From an uncultured Clostridia bacterium (lineage in GTDB: Bacteria; Bacillota; Clostridia; Christensenellales; Borkfalkiaceae), in assembly GCA_904419075.1 (NCBI GenBank), contig CAJFQM010000007.1:1-64000 (forward strand): a stretch of DNA of 64,000 bases, in the 5' to 3' direction. The notes beneath the pieces are model-generated. The model was given only the letters and a program-made list of their open reading frames with translations, was not told where the DNA came from and ran no database searches. The translations under genes and the position numbers were made by a program. This document shows positions 41,726 through 51,047 of the stretch, piece after piece; position 1 is the stretch's first letter; each line of letters opens with the position of its first letter.

Positions 41726-42739
41726 TTAAGCCAAGGGATTTTCGCTGGACAAAAGTTCGAGCAACCTGCCGTCGCGGGCAATCGCTCCGCCGCCCGTCAC
41801 GGCGGCGAACTGCGGTTCGTCGCAGACATGAACGTGCATATCGAGATTTTTGGCGATATATTCGGGGACAAAGGAAATCTTCGCCACACCGCCCGAAAGA
41901 TAGACCCCGTTCTGATTGACCGTCGCCGCCACTTCCGCGGGCAGTTTCTGCAACACCAAAGAAGCATATTCCAAAATTTTGTCGATATATACCCGAATAC
42001 ACCCCTCTATCTCCGAGGCCTGCACTGAAGCCGACCCGGGACGCTGGGTGGAAACGAGGCTCCCTTCCACCACCGTCGCGCCGCGCGCTCCGACGGCCAG
42101 AGAACCGATTTCGTTCTTGACGCGCTCCGCGCTCAGAGCGCCGATTCTCAGTCCCTTGCACGCCTCTATCCGCTCGATGATATTCGCGTCCATGTTATTT
42201 CCGCCGATGTTCATGGACAGACCCGCTATAATTCCGTCCAGAGACACCACCGCCGCGTTCGTGACGCCGCCGCCGATATCCAGACAAAATACGGGGTTCG
42301 CTTCCCCCAAAACCGCGTCCTCGCCGAGCGCCGCCAAAAACGGCGCTTCCACGAATCGGATTCTTTTCAGTCCGCATTCCTCGCCGAGCGCCGCATAGTC
42401 CGCTTTCAGGCGTTCCGACGCGCCGCAGGGCACGGAAAACACCGTTTCGGAACGTTTCAGTCGCGCGGATTTTATTCCGATTCGGGAAAGAAACTCTTTC
42501 AGCATGACGACGGCCAGACGGGCGTCGACGATCTCCCCTTCGTATACGGGAAATACGATTTCCGTGAACTCCGCCGTCTTTCCGACCAGCTTTTTCGCGT
42601 CCTTGCCGATGGCTTTGATTTCCCGTTCCGCACCGCTCACCGCCACGCACGAAGGCTCCGCGAGAACGATTCCGTTGCTCGCGTCCGCACGGTATATCTT
42701 CGTCACGGACGAACCCAAATCTATCGCAAGTTTTATCAT
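41726..42739 (-). CDS. MreB-like bacterial actin
   Basis: 337 residues with the actin-fold phosphate loops AIDLGSSVTKIY (phosphate 1) and CLDIGGGVTNAAVVSLDG (phosphate 2), the SAERVKNEIGS segment equivalent to the GERTAE motif of MreB, and GVYLSGGVAKI (adenosine motif). It is more divergent than a standard MreB and no mreC/mreD follow. AAGGAG precedes the ATG; maf ends 21 bases upstream, so both are in one unit. Role in cell shape is inference; a sporulation or Mbl-like role is equally possible. Confidence 0.85.
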   Translation of the reverse strand: MIKLAIDLGSSVTKIYRADASNGIVLAEPSCVAVSGAEREIKAIGKDAKKLVGKTAEFTEIVFPVYEGEIVDARLAVVMLKEFLSRIGIKSARLKRSETVFSVPCGASERLKADYAALGEECGLKRIRFVEAPFLAALGEDAVLGEANPVFCLDIGGGVTNAAVVSLDGIIAGLSMNIGGNNMDANIIERIEACKGLRIGALSAERVKNEIGSLAVGARGATVVEGSLVSTQRPGSASVQASEIEGCIRVYIDKILEYASLVLQKLPAEVAATVNQNGVYLSGGVAKISFVPEYIAKNLDMHVHVCDEPQFAAVTGGGAIARDGRLLELLSSENPLA

Positions 42740-42760
42740 ATCCGAACTCCTTGAAAAAAA

Positions 42761-43330
42761 TTATCTCCCGCCCAAAAGCAGCGGCGTCAACAACTCGCGG
42801 CAAAGCTCCAACGGAAGCCCCACGACGTTGCTGTAACTGCCCGTTATCCGCTTCGCGAGCCCTCCGTCCTGTATCCCGTATGCGCCCGCTTTATCCATCG
42901 GAGAGCCGCCCGCGACGTATTCCCCGATCCACTCCTCGGACAGAGGATAAAATTCCACTTCCGTGCGGTCGGCGCGCACCGTCTTTTCCCCGCCCGGAAG
43001 AATGAGACACACGCCCGTAAAGACTTCGTGCGTCCGCCCCGACAGCGCCGACAGCATGCGGAAGGCGTCCGCGGCATCCTTGGGCTTTCCGAGAATTTTT
43101 CCGTCCAAGGCGACCACCGTATCCGCGCCGAGTACCGCGCAATTGCGTGCCGCGACGAGCGCCGCCACTTCCTCCGCTTTCCGCCGCGCGAGCACCTTCA
43201 CCGTCTCTTCGGGGGACAGGGAAGGATCCGCGCGCTCCTCGCCCTTCGCGGGAATAATCCGAAATTCGGGAACCAGCTCCTTCAAGAGCTCCCGCCTTCT
43301 CGGCGAAGCGCTGGCAAGAATAATTTGCAT
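42761..43330 (-). CDS. maf: Maf nucleoside triphosphate pyrophosphatase
   Basis: 189 residues. LASASPRRRELLKEL at the N-terminus, ADTVVALDGKILGKPKD, and GAYGIQDGG are the family's nucleotide-binding motifs. It hydrolyses non-canonical or modified dNTPs (dTTP/UTP class) and is linked to septum inhibition. It commonly neighbours mreB in Firmicutes, as here. Confidence 0.95.
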   Translation of the reverse strand: MQIILASASPRRRELLKELVPEFRIIPAKGEERADPSLSPEETVKVLARRKAEEVAALVAARNCAVLGADTVVALDGKILGKPKDAADAFRMLSALSGRTHEVFTGVCLILPGGEKTVRADRTEVEFYPLSEEWIGEYVAGGSPMDKAGAYGIQDGGLAKRITGSYSNVVGLPLELCRELLTPLLLGGR

Positions 43331-43354
43331 GTGTTTTCTCCTTCCGATTAACCG

Positions 43355-43390
43355 AAGTGCCGCTTTTCCCGAAAGGCAGAAGCGGCACTT
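43355..43390. other. Hairpin between ppx and maf
   Basis: Perfect 11-bp stem AAGTGCCGCTT/AAGCGGCACTT (43355-43365, 43380-43390). The T tract is on the plus strand, opposite to transcription of both flanking genes, so it is not a normal terminator for ppx. It may be an RNA-processing or stability element. Confidence 0.6.
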
Positions 43391-43409
43391 TTTCCTTTTT
43401 TCTTTATTC

Positions 43410-44921
43410 TCAGAGAATTTCCAAATTTTTTCTGAAAGCCTTCTTAAACTCCCCGTTCGCCGTGGAAGCGTCGCGGATTTCCAGCGCCGCGTCCCCCGCG
43501 ACCTCCGTTTTCATGATGACCGAATCGCCGAGAACGTCGCAGTTCACGCCCGTCACCATGCCCGACATGCTCCTGTCCAGACTTTCGGCAATCCGAAGAA
43601 GAACGCCCAGCTTTTTCACCGCGTCGAGATCCTCTTCAAGAACGATGTCCTTGTATTTCTGCCATTCCGCAAGCGAGATGTCCTCCTTCTTATGGCAGCA
43701 CGCCACAAACGCCGCAAGTACGATTTCCCGATGCGTCGCTCCGTACAGACAGGAGTTCAGGATCATATAACAGCTGTGCTTCTGATGATTATAGTATTTG
43801 ATCCGCATACCGCAGTCGTGCAGGCTCGCCGCGATTTTCAATACTTTCAGATACTGGCGGGAAAACTTATGCAATACCCGAAGCTGCTTGAAGAGCTGAA
43901 TGGACAGATGCACCACGTGTTCCACGTGCTTGGGGTCGCAATCGTAATAGCGCACCAGCGTTTCGAGACTGTAACTCAAAACGTCCGACACCGGCTTTTC
44001 CAGCGTGACGGGAAGCGCCTGATTGAACATGATTCCCTCTCTCAGTCCGCTGCCGCCGATCGTGAACTTTTCGATGTTCATATAAGTAACGAAGGCTTTG
44101 ACGATCGCCATTGCCGCGGGCATGATGTCCGCACGGGCGGGAGAAAGCCCCTTGATCTTCTTGCGCTTGTCGATGTCCAACACTTTGATCATGTCGTAAA
44201 TGTTCGTGAAATCTTCCACCGCCAGATTATAGTTATGCACCGTGTCGAGAGGATATTTCTTCACGAGCTTGCTGATTTTGAACAGGTTTCTGAACGACCC
44301 GCCCACGCCGATCATCTGCGTTTCGGGATCCACCTCTTTCAGCCAAGGCTGTTTTTTGAGCTGCTCGGTGAAAAATTCCTCGATTTTCTCCGCAGCTTCC
44401 TCGGGCGAACAATCCCCCGCAAACAGATCCGTGAGCGTCACCGCTCCGAAGGGAAGCGTCGCGTAGTTGAGCATGTTCCGACGGTTATAATAGACGATTT
44501 TCGTACTGCCGCCGCCGATTTCCAGAATCAGCCCCTTCGGAATATCCATCGTATTGATGACCCCGCGATAGACGAGCGTCGCTTCCTCTTCCTCCGAAAG
44601 CACGCGGATCTTTATATTGCACGTCGCCTGTATTTCATCCAAAAAGGAACGCTGATTCTTCGCGCGGCGGACCGCCGCCGTCGCAACCGCGATGATTCTG
44701 TCCACAGAACTCGAATCGCAAAGGCGCTTGAACATTTTCAGCGTCTTGATCGTCTCCGCCACTCTCTGCGGCTTCAAAAAGCCGTCCCTGTCCATATCCT
44801 GGCCGAGACGAACGCTCTCTTTCAGCTCGTCCACGACCATGAAATGGCCCTCCGTGAACAAGTTGACGATGACCAGTCTCGCCGAATTGGAACCCAAATC
44901 GATAATACCTATTTTTTCCAC
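43410..44921 (-). CDS. ppx: Ppx/GppA-family exopolyphosphatase with C-terminal HD-like domain
   Basis: 503 residues. Actin-like ASKHA domain with IIDLGSNSARLVIV and LILEIGGGSTKIVYY; the C-terminal half has LKIAASLHDCGMRI, an HD-type helical region. Members hydrolyse polyphosphate or pppGpp; which one is not decided by sequence. The GTG at 44921 has GAGG 10 bases upstream. Confidence 0.93.
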   Translation of the reverse strand: MEKIGIIDLGSNSARLVIVNLFTEGHFMVVDELKESVRLGQDMDRDGFLKPQRVAETIKTLKMFKRLCDSSSVDRIIAVATAAVRRAKNQRSFLDEIQATCNIKIRVLSEEEEATLVYRGVINTMDIPKGLILEIGGGSTKIVYYNRRNMLNYATLPFGAVTLTDLFAGDCSPEEAAEKIEEFFTEQLKKQPWLKEVDPETQMIGVGGSFRNLFKISKLVKKYPLDTVHNYNLAVEDFTNIYDMIKVLDIDKRKKIKGLSPARADIMPAAMAIVKAFVTYMNIEKFTIGGSGLREGIMFNQALPVTLEKPVSDVLSYSLETLVRYYDCDPKHVEHVVHLSIQLFKQLRVLHKFSRQYLKVLKIAASLHDCGMRIKYYNHQKHSCYMILNSCLYGATHREIVLAAFVACCHKKEDISLAEWQKYKDIVLEEDLDAVKKLGVLLRIAESLDRSMSGMVTGVNCDVLGDSVIMKTEVAGDAALEIRDASTANGEFKKAFRKNLEIL

Positions 44922-45378
44922 TTTTCTTTTACCTCGATCCCGCGCAAAAACCGCCCTGTTCGGACGTTTTGCGCTGTGTGATATTTCAAAGTTTTTATAT
45001 GCCGAAAAATTTTCAGACAGATTTCTTTCGGCTCGGACGCTTTACCGCCCTTCACAACTTATTATTACCCAGAATAAGTTTTCCCATAGTTTATCACATA
45101 AAAACGCTTTTGTCCATACCCTTTTGAAAAATTTTTTGTAAATTTACGAAATTTTTTTTGCATTTGACACTTTCAGACATTTTTCGACTTCCTTTTTTGT
45201 GCAACTTTTTCACGCTTTTTTCTCGTACGTTCCCGAAAAAGTATGAGAAAGAGACTGTCCGCCCTTTGCAGACAATCTCTCCTTCTCCCCTTATTTTCAC
45301 ATTTTTATTGTCAAAAAACCACAAACATTTCCGTCCGCCGAAAAGTTGCCGCAAAGTCGTCCCGCGTCCCGAAAGCAG
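44922..45378. other. Gene-free AT-rich stretch upstream of ppx
   Basis: No gene seen. Inverted repeats: GCGCAAAA/TTTTGCGC (44942-44949 with 44967-44974) in the ppx leader, and AACTTATT/AATAAGTT (45056-45063 with 45073-45080), which could be an operator or promoter element for ppx. The 45110-45200 part is almost pure A/T. Confidence 0.5.
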
Positions 45379-46029
45379 TCAGAGGGAAAACCGCGATTTC
45401 AATTCCCCGAAATCGGAAAACAAAAACACCGGCTTTTCCGCTTCCAGCTCTCCCTCTTCGGCATATCCGCCCGAAAAGCCCGCGAAATCGATGCCGCATT
45501 CCCGTGCGCCCTCCGCGTCCTGCCTGCGGTCTCCCAGCATCAGACAATCCTCTTTCCCGGCCCTTAAAATCCGCATGGCTTCGCGAATCACCGAGCCCTT
45601 GGTGGGAAAGCTGCCGTCCGTTCCGCTGCCCGCCACGGTCTCTAAAAAGGGCGTAAAACCGAATTGGTCCGCAATTCTTTCCGCAAAAATTTTCGGTTTG
45701 GAGGTGGCGATCGCCGAAACGTATCCCGCCGATTTCAGACTTTTCAGAATCTCCTTTGCGCCCGGAACGGGAGCATTTTCAAAAAGTCCCTTTTCGGAAT
45801 ATCGTTCCCGATATTTGACGACGGCCCGATTCGTCTCCTCCTCCGTCATGCCGAAAATGTGACGGAAAGAATAAACGAGCGGCGGCCCCACGCAGCTTCT
45901 CAGCTGCCGTTCCGTCGGTTCCCCGCGACCCGCATCTTCGAGCGCGTAACGAATACTCGCATAAATTCCGGGGTGGGAATAGGTGAGCGTGCCGTCCAAA
46001 TCAAAAAGCAAATACCGATATTTCTTCAA
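45379..46029 (-). CDS. HAD-superfamily phosphatase, phosphoglycolate phosphatase/PpaX type
   Basis: 216 residues. LFDLDGTLTYSHPGI nucleophile motif (about 8-22), alpha-helical cap, ATSKPK motif II, KGSVI motif III lysine, and GDRRQDAEGA motif IV. Type IA cap. Likely substrates are phosphoglycolate, pyrophosphate or 5'-nucleotides; not resolvable here. Confidence 0.9.
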   Translation of the reverse strand: MKKYRYLLFDLDGTLTYSHPGIYASIRYALEDAGRGEPTERQLRSCVGPPLVYSFRHIFGMTEEETNRAVVKYRERYSEKGLFENAPVPGAKEILKSLKSAGYVSAIATSKPKIFAERIADQFGFTPFLETVAGSGTDGSFPTKGSVIREAMRILRAGKEDCLMLGDRRQDAEGARECGIDFAGFSGGYAEEGELEAEKPVFLFSDFGELKSRFSL

Positions 46030-46123
46030 AAGAATCCTTCCTTTTTCCGCATTGTGACAAAGCGTCGGATTTGTTTTTTTATTTTACCATAAAATCAAAA
46101 ATTTTTCAACTGTTTTCGGGTAC

Positions 46124-46495
46124 TTATCCGTTTTCTTTCGAAAGAGCGCCGCGAAACTGAAAAAACGACAGAATCATGAGAAAGACTCCGAAGGCGCGGC
46201 GGAGAATTTCCGAGGGGAGCGCGTAGGCGATAAACGTTCCCGCGGCGGAAAACGCCAGAGCGGGAACAATCATCCAGCCGATCCCCTCCGTCGAAAGCAG
46301 TTTGTTCTCCGCATGGACGCGAAGGGCGAACGCGCTCATGGGGAGAAAGGAAAAGAGATTGGCAGATTGGGCGATCTTTTGTTCCACGCCGCCCACGAGA
46401 ATGAGGAGGGGGATCGTCACGGTTCCCCCTCCCATGCCCATGCCGGCGGGAATACCGCCGAGGATTCCGAGTAAAAGATAGATGTAAAAAGACAT
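46124..46495 (-). CDS. TauE/SafE-like half-size membrane protein (second of pair)
   Basis: 123 residues from the ATG at 46495 (GGAGG upstream). An in-frame start at 46834 would run through the neighbouring gene and is rejected. YLLLGILGGIPAGMGMGGGTVTIP contains the Gly-rich motif of TauE/SafE anion exporters; about four membrane helices. The full family has 8 helices, so this and the next gene probably form a heterodimer. Confidence 0.85.
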   Translation of the reverse strand: MSFYIYLLLGILGGIPAGMGMGGGTVTIPLLILVGGVEQKIAQSANLFSFLPMSAFALRVHAENKLLSTEGIGWMIVPALAFSAAGTFIAYALPSEILRRAFGVFLMILSFFQFRGALSKENG

Positions 46496-46511
46496 ATGTA
46501 CCCTCCGCAGC

Positions 46512-46880
46512 TCAACGGAAGAAGAACAGCCATGCGCCGGCAAAGATTTGCAGGCACCCGAAAAGGATTCCCACCGTCTTCTGCGGGAGTTTTCCGAGAA
46601 GTTTCGCGCCCAAAAATCCCCCGAACGTAACGCCGAGAGCCGTGGGAATGAGGACGGAAAAATCGTAAATCCCCTTGATCGCATACAGAATAAAAGTGAG
46701 CAGCGAAACGGGAAGAATGACCAAAATCGCCGTGGCGTGCGCCCTTTGCGAGGGCATGCCCGTCTTTTCGAGCAGGGGCACCGCCAACATTCCGCCGCCC
46801 CCGCCGAATACGCTGTTCGCGATTCCGACCGCACAGCCGCAGACGCCCAGTTTCCAAATTTTTTCCTTGGATTTTTCCAT
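46512..46880 (-). CDS. TauE/SafE-like half-size membrane protein (first of pair)
   Basis: 122 residues, about four membrane helices. VGIANSVFGGGGGMLAVPLL is the repeated motif of the family, followed by QRAHATAILVILPVS. The next gene starts 16 bases after its end. Together they equal one full transporter. Substrate (sulfite, sulfonate or similar) is unknown. Confidence 0.87.
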   Translation of the reverse strand: MEKSKEKIWKLGVCGCAVGIANSVFGGGGGMLAVPLLEKTGMPSQRAHATAILVILPVSLLTFILYAIKGIYDFSVLIPTALGVTFGGFLGAKLLGKLPQKTVGILFGCLQIFAGAWLFFFR

Positions 46881-47123
46881 AAATCTCCTTATCGTGCGAG
46901 GGAAAAAGTTGTTATACGCAAAACAAAAGATTCGGTTTGCGGAAACACTTTTCCCCTTTACATAATATTTTGCGTAATTTTTTCCGTTTTATAAAACTTT
47001 TTCTTTTATTTGTCACCATAAATCGCTTGCTTATAAATCGATTTTATATTAAAATAATAGAGCATACATTTTGGAATGTTCGCAAAAGCGAAAAGTAAAA
47101 AAAACAAAACCGAAGGTGTTTAC

Positions 47124-50100
47124 ATGACAACAAGTTTCAAAAAAAGCAGGCATAAGAAAATTCTTGCCCTGTGTTTATCGTCGTTCATGCTTGCCGCAGC
47201 CGCAGCGTCGTTCGTCGCTTGCGGTGACGGCAAGGATTCCAGCGTGGACGATTCCGAAGTCTCCACCACGGAAAACGATACCTCGCGCATTACGAACGGC
47301 AGTTTCGAGTTCTTCGAGGACGACAACGGCAGGAATCTGATTATTACCTCTCCCACCGGCTGGACCAAATCTACGGGTTCTTCCGCGAGCGGTTCCGCTT
47401 CCTCCTCTCAGGCGGCCAGCGGCATTATCGATACCTCCGAAGAAGCGTGGAAAAATCTCACTACCTCTTCGGGACTCGCTTACGACACGGAAAGCGAAGC
47501 GGAGGCAAATTGGGATAACCTCACCGCAAAGGACAAGCTGGATTTCTACGACAAGTGGGAGGAAGAGGACGACGACAACGACGTCGAGGATCTCGATTTC
47601 TACGATAAGGACAAGGATAATTTCAATATCGACATCGACGACGTCCCCGATTGCGAAAATCCTTTGACGCACTATGCGGAAGACGCAGAGGACGCGGACA
47701 AAAACGACCACGTCCTCATGCTCCACAACACCTATTCCAACGGAATGGGCACCGCGCAGAAGTATACCTCCTCTACGACCGTCACTCTGGAACCGGGCAC
47801 TTCCGCCATCTTCTCCGTCTGGGTCAAGACGCTCGACATGACCTACAACGGCACTAAGGACGAAGCGGGCCCCGCAGTGGACGGAAACAGGGGCGCCTAT
47901 ATCGGCGTTACGCATACCGTCGGCGGCACTACGCTCGACCAGATGGAGATCAAAAACATCGATACCTCCAAAATCAATGCCAAGCCCGAAAACGGGGAAT
48001 GGGAAAATAACGGCTGGGTCGAATATACCATCAGTCTCAAAGGCTGTTCCTATGCGTCCAGCACCTTCACCATCGTCCTCGGTCTCGGCCAGGGCGGCGG
48101 CACGGACAAATTCGAATACGTGGACGGATACGCCTTCTTCGACGACGCGGAATGCACCGTCGTTTCCAACGAGACCTACGACGAACAGGTGAAAGATTTA
48201 CCCGAGGACAACAAGATAGATATTCTGACCGACGCGGACAAGAAAATCTTCGAGGCGGATAAGGCCTACAAAGATCAATTCGAATACGCGATCGACCTCT
48301 CTTCGGGAGTGACTTCGGAAGCTTACGACCTGTCGGGAAAAACTCTGAAAACCGGCCTTACCGAAGAAAAGTATAACGGCGTCTCCTATGTCTCCGCCCC
48401 CACGGAAGGCAAAGAAGTTTACGGCGACCTTAAACTGTCTACGGCAAATGACCTTGTAGGGCGCGTCAATTTAGACGAGCTTAAAAATAATCAGAATAAA
48501 TACGTGCAGAGAATCGTCAAGGACGACTTTGAGAATTACCCCTTCGACGGAACAAAGGATCTGCTCATGCTTCTGAGTGCGGACGGCGCTTCGTATACGG
48601 CGACGCTCAAAGACGACGCCTTCACGCTGGCTCCCGATTCTTATTTGATGCTTTCCTTCTGGCTGAAAACGTCGGACATCGGCGGGTTCACGGGCGCGGG
48701 CATCACGGTGCGCGAGACGGGCACCACCAATGCGACCTCCCTCTCCTCTCTCGACACGACCTCCATCACGACGGTAGATATCGACGGAGAGGACGGCGAG
48801 ACGATAGAAGACATCTACGACGGCTGGCAGCAGTGCTTCCTCTTCGTGAAAAACGAGACGGACGAGGAAAGGAGCTTTGAAATCGATTTCACCTACGGTC
48901 CCACGACGATCGTCGGAACCACGAACGACAGCTACTATGCTGGTTATGCCGCTTTCGCAAACTTTGAAATTTGCGACATGACGAAAAAAATGTTCTCCTA
49001 TTCGGCGACGGGTACTTACGCGCAATCCGTTTCCCTCACGGGAGACAGCTCGGCTTCCGCATCTACGGGCTTCGATTCCCCCGCTTCCATTCCCGACAAA
49101 CAGATCGAAAACGGTCTGGCCGTACCCAAGAACTATAAGGGCGTAAACGGCGGCAGCGGCTATGTCGTCGCGGGCGGCGCGGACAAGGAAGTCAACGGCT
49201 ATGAATACGCCGGTCTCATCAACAAGAAGTATGCGGCCAACTACCGCATCGAATATAAAAAAGGAAATGCGGACTACTGGCTGAACAAGCTCGCGGCGGC
49301 TCATAACGTCACGATCGACGATCAGGACAAATGGTGGAACGAACTGTTCGGAACTGCGACGCAGCCCCTTCTCGTCTATAACGATGCGGAAAAGGCCTAC
49401 GGATATATCGGCTCCTCGCAGACGATTTCTTCGGGTTCCTATGCCACCGTTTCGGTAAAGGTAAAGGTAAGCAAGGGCGCCAAAGCGTATATCTACCTCG
49501 TCGATACGACGGAGAAGAAATACAGCGATACCCTTTCGCTCACCACGCCGAAATACAGCTACTGGTACGACGACGACGGAAATATCTGCGCGAAGGACCC
49601 CTCCGACAAGAAATTCGACAAAAAGACGGACATCGCGTTCTATCTCAACGAAGAAAACGGTCTGTATGAAGCGAATACCCGCTGGTCGGGCTATACGTCG
49701 GAAATGAGCGGCAAATTCTATGCCAACCTCTCCAACTACGAAAAGGACGACGAAGGCAATCTCATCGTCGCGGACGGCGGAGTCTCCTATAACTACGACG
49801 ATTCCAAGTGGAAAGGTCAGGGCAAAGACGGTATCGCGTTCTATCATAAAGACGGTAAATACTACGCTTACAAGAATTATACCACCGAGGTGTTCGACCT
49901 CGCGACGATCGAAGGGCTCGCCCGTTATACGGAAACGCCGAAGCACGACCTCATGATGACCGTGGACGGCGACGAAACGAACGGCGAATGGGTCACCTGC
50001 ACCTTCTATATCCACACCGGAAACGAAGAAAAGAATTACCGCCTCGAAGTATGGAGCGGCGACCGCACGGGAGAAACGAAGAGCGCCGAAGGCAGCTACG

Positions 50101-50756
50101 TCGTATTCGACGCAAATACTCCCGACGCGGTGGACGACAAGTATTCCTCCCTCGTCGACGAAACGATCGAGAGAATCAAGAACGACAACGGCTGGACGAC
50201 GGACGAAGAATTCAAGGAAGGCTATAAGGACAACGTTACCTATTACACTTATTCCTTCTACGACAGTCCTCTGTTTTTGAGATACGATTCGACGCTCGAC
50301 AAAGACGAGGTCGGCAACAAGTATACTTCCTATACGCAATCCTCCTATACCGAAGGCGTCGCGTATCTGTATTACGAAGATTCCGAGACGGCAAAAGACA
50401 ATCCTCTCTATACGATGTTTGTCGATTACAGCTATACCGAAGTTTCCGTGACCGCGGATTCGACGGATACGGACGACAGCACCGACGACACGACGGACGA
50501 TACGAACGATATGAACATGTGGCTGCTGATCAGCTCTCTCGTCATCGCCATCGCGCTGTTCATCGCAATGATCGGATTGTTGGTACAGAAGCTCGTCAAG
50601 AAATTCCACCTCAAAAAGGCACGCGAGGGCGCGAGCAATGCGGCTTCGCTGAATGCGGCCAAGCGCCGTTACTCCAAGAAACCCGTTGAAGCCCCGGCAA
50701 AACAGCCCGAGGAAAAACCGGAAAACAAGGACGATAACGACCCTTACAACGATTGA
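47124..50756 (+). CDS. Giant surface lipoprotein with C-terminal membrane anchor
   Basis: 1210 residues from the ATG at 47124. A basic N-terminus and hydrophobic stretch end in FVACGD, a lipobox. Ser/Asp/Glu-rich linkers follow, then at least three beta-rich modules of jelly-roll/carbohydrate-binding appearance: AIFSVWVKTLDM...YAFFDDAEC, LMLSFWLKTSDIGG...AAFANFEICDM, and YATVSVKVKVSKGAKAYIYLVD. Each resembles galactose-binding-like domains. Near the end are a Thr/Asp repeat (DSTDDTTDDTND), one membrane helix (about 1132-1155) and a basic tail (KKFHLKKAREG). So it has lipid and helix anchors. It is monocistronic, with a terminator downstream. Role unknown; glycan binding is inference. Confidence 0.85.
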   Translation: MTTSFKKSRHKKILALCLSSFMLAAAAASFVACGDGKDSSVDDSEVSTTENDTSRITNGSFEFFEDDNGRNLIITSPTGWTKSTGSSASGSASSSQAASGIIDTSEEAWKNLTTSSGLAYDTESEAEANWDNLTAKDKLDFYDKWEEEDDDNDVEDLDFYDKDKDNFNIDIDDVPDCENPLTHYAEDAEDADKNDHVLMLHNTYSNGMGTAQKYTSSTTVTLEPGTSAIFSVWVKTLDMTYNGTKDEAGPAVDGNRGAYIGVTHTVGGTTLDQMEIKNIDTSKINAKPENGEWENNGWVEYTISLKGCSYASSTFTIVLGLGQGGGTDKFEYVDGYAFFDDAECTVVSNETYDEQVKDLPEDNKIDILTDADKKIFEADKAYKDQFEYAIDLSSGVTSEAYDLSGKTLKTGLTEEKYNGVSYVSAPTEGKEVYGDLKLSTANDLVGRVNLDELKNNQNKYVQRIVKDDFENYPFDGTKDLLMLLSADGASYTATLKDDAFTLAPDSYLMLSFWLKTSDIGGFTGAGITVRETGTTNATSLSSLDTTSITTVDIDGEDGETIEDIYDGWQQCFLFVKNETDEERSFEIDFTYGPTTIVGTTNDSYYAGYAAFANFEICDMTKKMFSYSATGTYAQSVSLTGDSSASASTGFDSPASIPDKQIENGLAVPKNYKGVNGGSGYVVAGGADKEVNGYEYAGLINKKYAANYRIEYKKGNADYWLNKLAAAHNVTIDDQDKWWNELFGTATQPLLVYNDAEKAYGYIGSSQTISSGSYATVSVKVKVSKGAKAYIYLVDTTEKKYSDTLSLTTPKYSYWYDDDGNICAKDPSDKKFDKKTDIAFYLNEENGLYEANTRWSGYTSEMSGKFYANLSNYEKDDEGNLIVADGGVSYNYDDSKWKGQGKDGIAFYHKDGKYYAYKNYTTEVFDLATIEGLARYTETPKHDLMMTVDGDETNGEWVTCTFYIHTGNEEKNYRLEVWSGDRTGETKSAEGSYVVFDANTPDAVDDKYSSLVDETIERIKNDNGWTTDEEFKEGYKDNVTYYTYSFYDSPLFLRYDSTLDKDEVGNKYTSYTQSSYTEGVAYLYYEDSETAKDNPLYTMFVDYSYTEVSVTADSTDTDDSTDDTTDDTNDMNMWLLISSLVIAIALFIAMIGLLVQKLVKKFHLKKAREGASNAASLNAAKRRYSKKPVEAPAKQPEEKPENKDDNDPYND

Positions 50757-50797
50757 TGTCGAATTTCCCCGCCCTTTAACGGGCAGCATGTAAACAC

Positions 50798-50829
50798 AAA
50801 ACCCCCGCTTCTTCGGAAGCGGGGGTTTT
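50798..50829 (+). terminator. Terminator of the giant lipoprotein gene
   Basis: 14-bp stem AAAACCCCCGCTTC/GAAGCGGGGGTTTT with a TTCG tetraloop (50812-50815). Confidence 0.92.
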
Positions 50830-50971
50830 CATTGAACGATTGCGATATAATTGATCAGAAAATACGGTATCCTCAAAAATATCGCCTCAATTCATATTAC
50901 AACCTTACTCGGACAAAAAATTTTACCGTATCCCTGTAAGATAACGCCCAGAAACGGAGAAAATCCTTTTC

Positions 50972-51024
50972 TCCGCAAACAAAAATACAGGTATTTCTGC
51001 CGTTGTCGGAAATACCTGTATTTT
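50972..51024 (-). terminator. Terminator after the rsmF-type gene
   Basis: 16-bp perfect stem (50982-50997 with 51009-51024; core ACAGGTATTTC), 11-base loop, T-rich on the minus strand. A second perfect hairpin CGGAGAAAA/TTTTCTCCG (50955-50975) abuts it. The remaining 50830-50950 holds no gene. Confidence 0.75.
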
Positions 51025-51047
51025 CTCTGGTATGATATTGGCCTTAT

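Noticed and set aside
46495..46834. N-terminal extension of the second TauE/SafE gene
   Set aside because: The extension would run antisense-like through the first TauE/SafE gene in another frame and is Arg/Ser-rich; the ATG at 46495 with GGAGG is the real start.
48471..50789. 772-codon minus-strand ORF opposite the giant lipoprotein
   Set aside because: Translation is Val/Arg/Ile-rich antisense of Asp/Ser/Tyr-rich coding DNA, with no start signals; a shadow.
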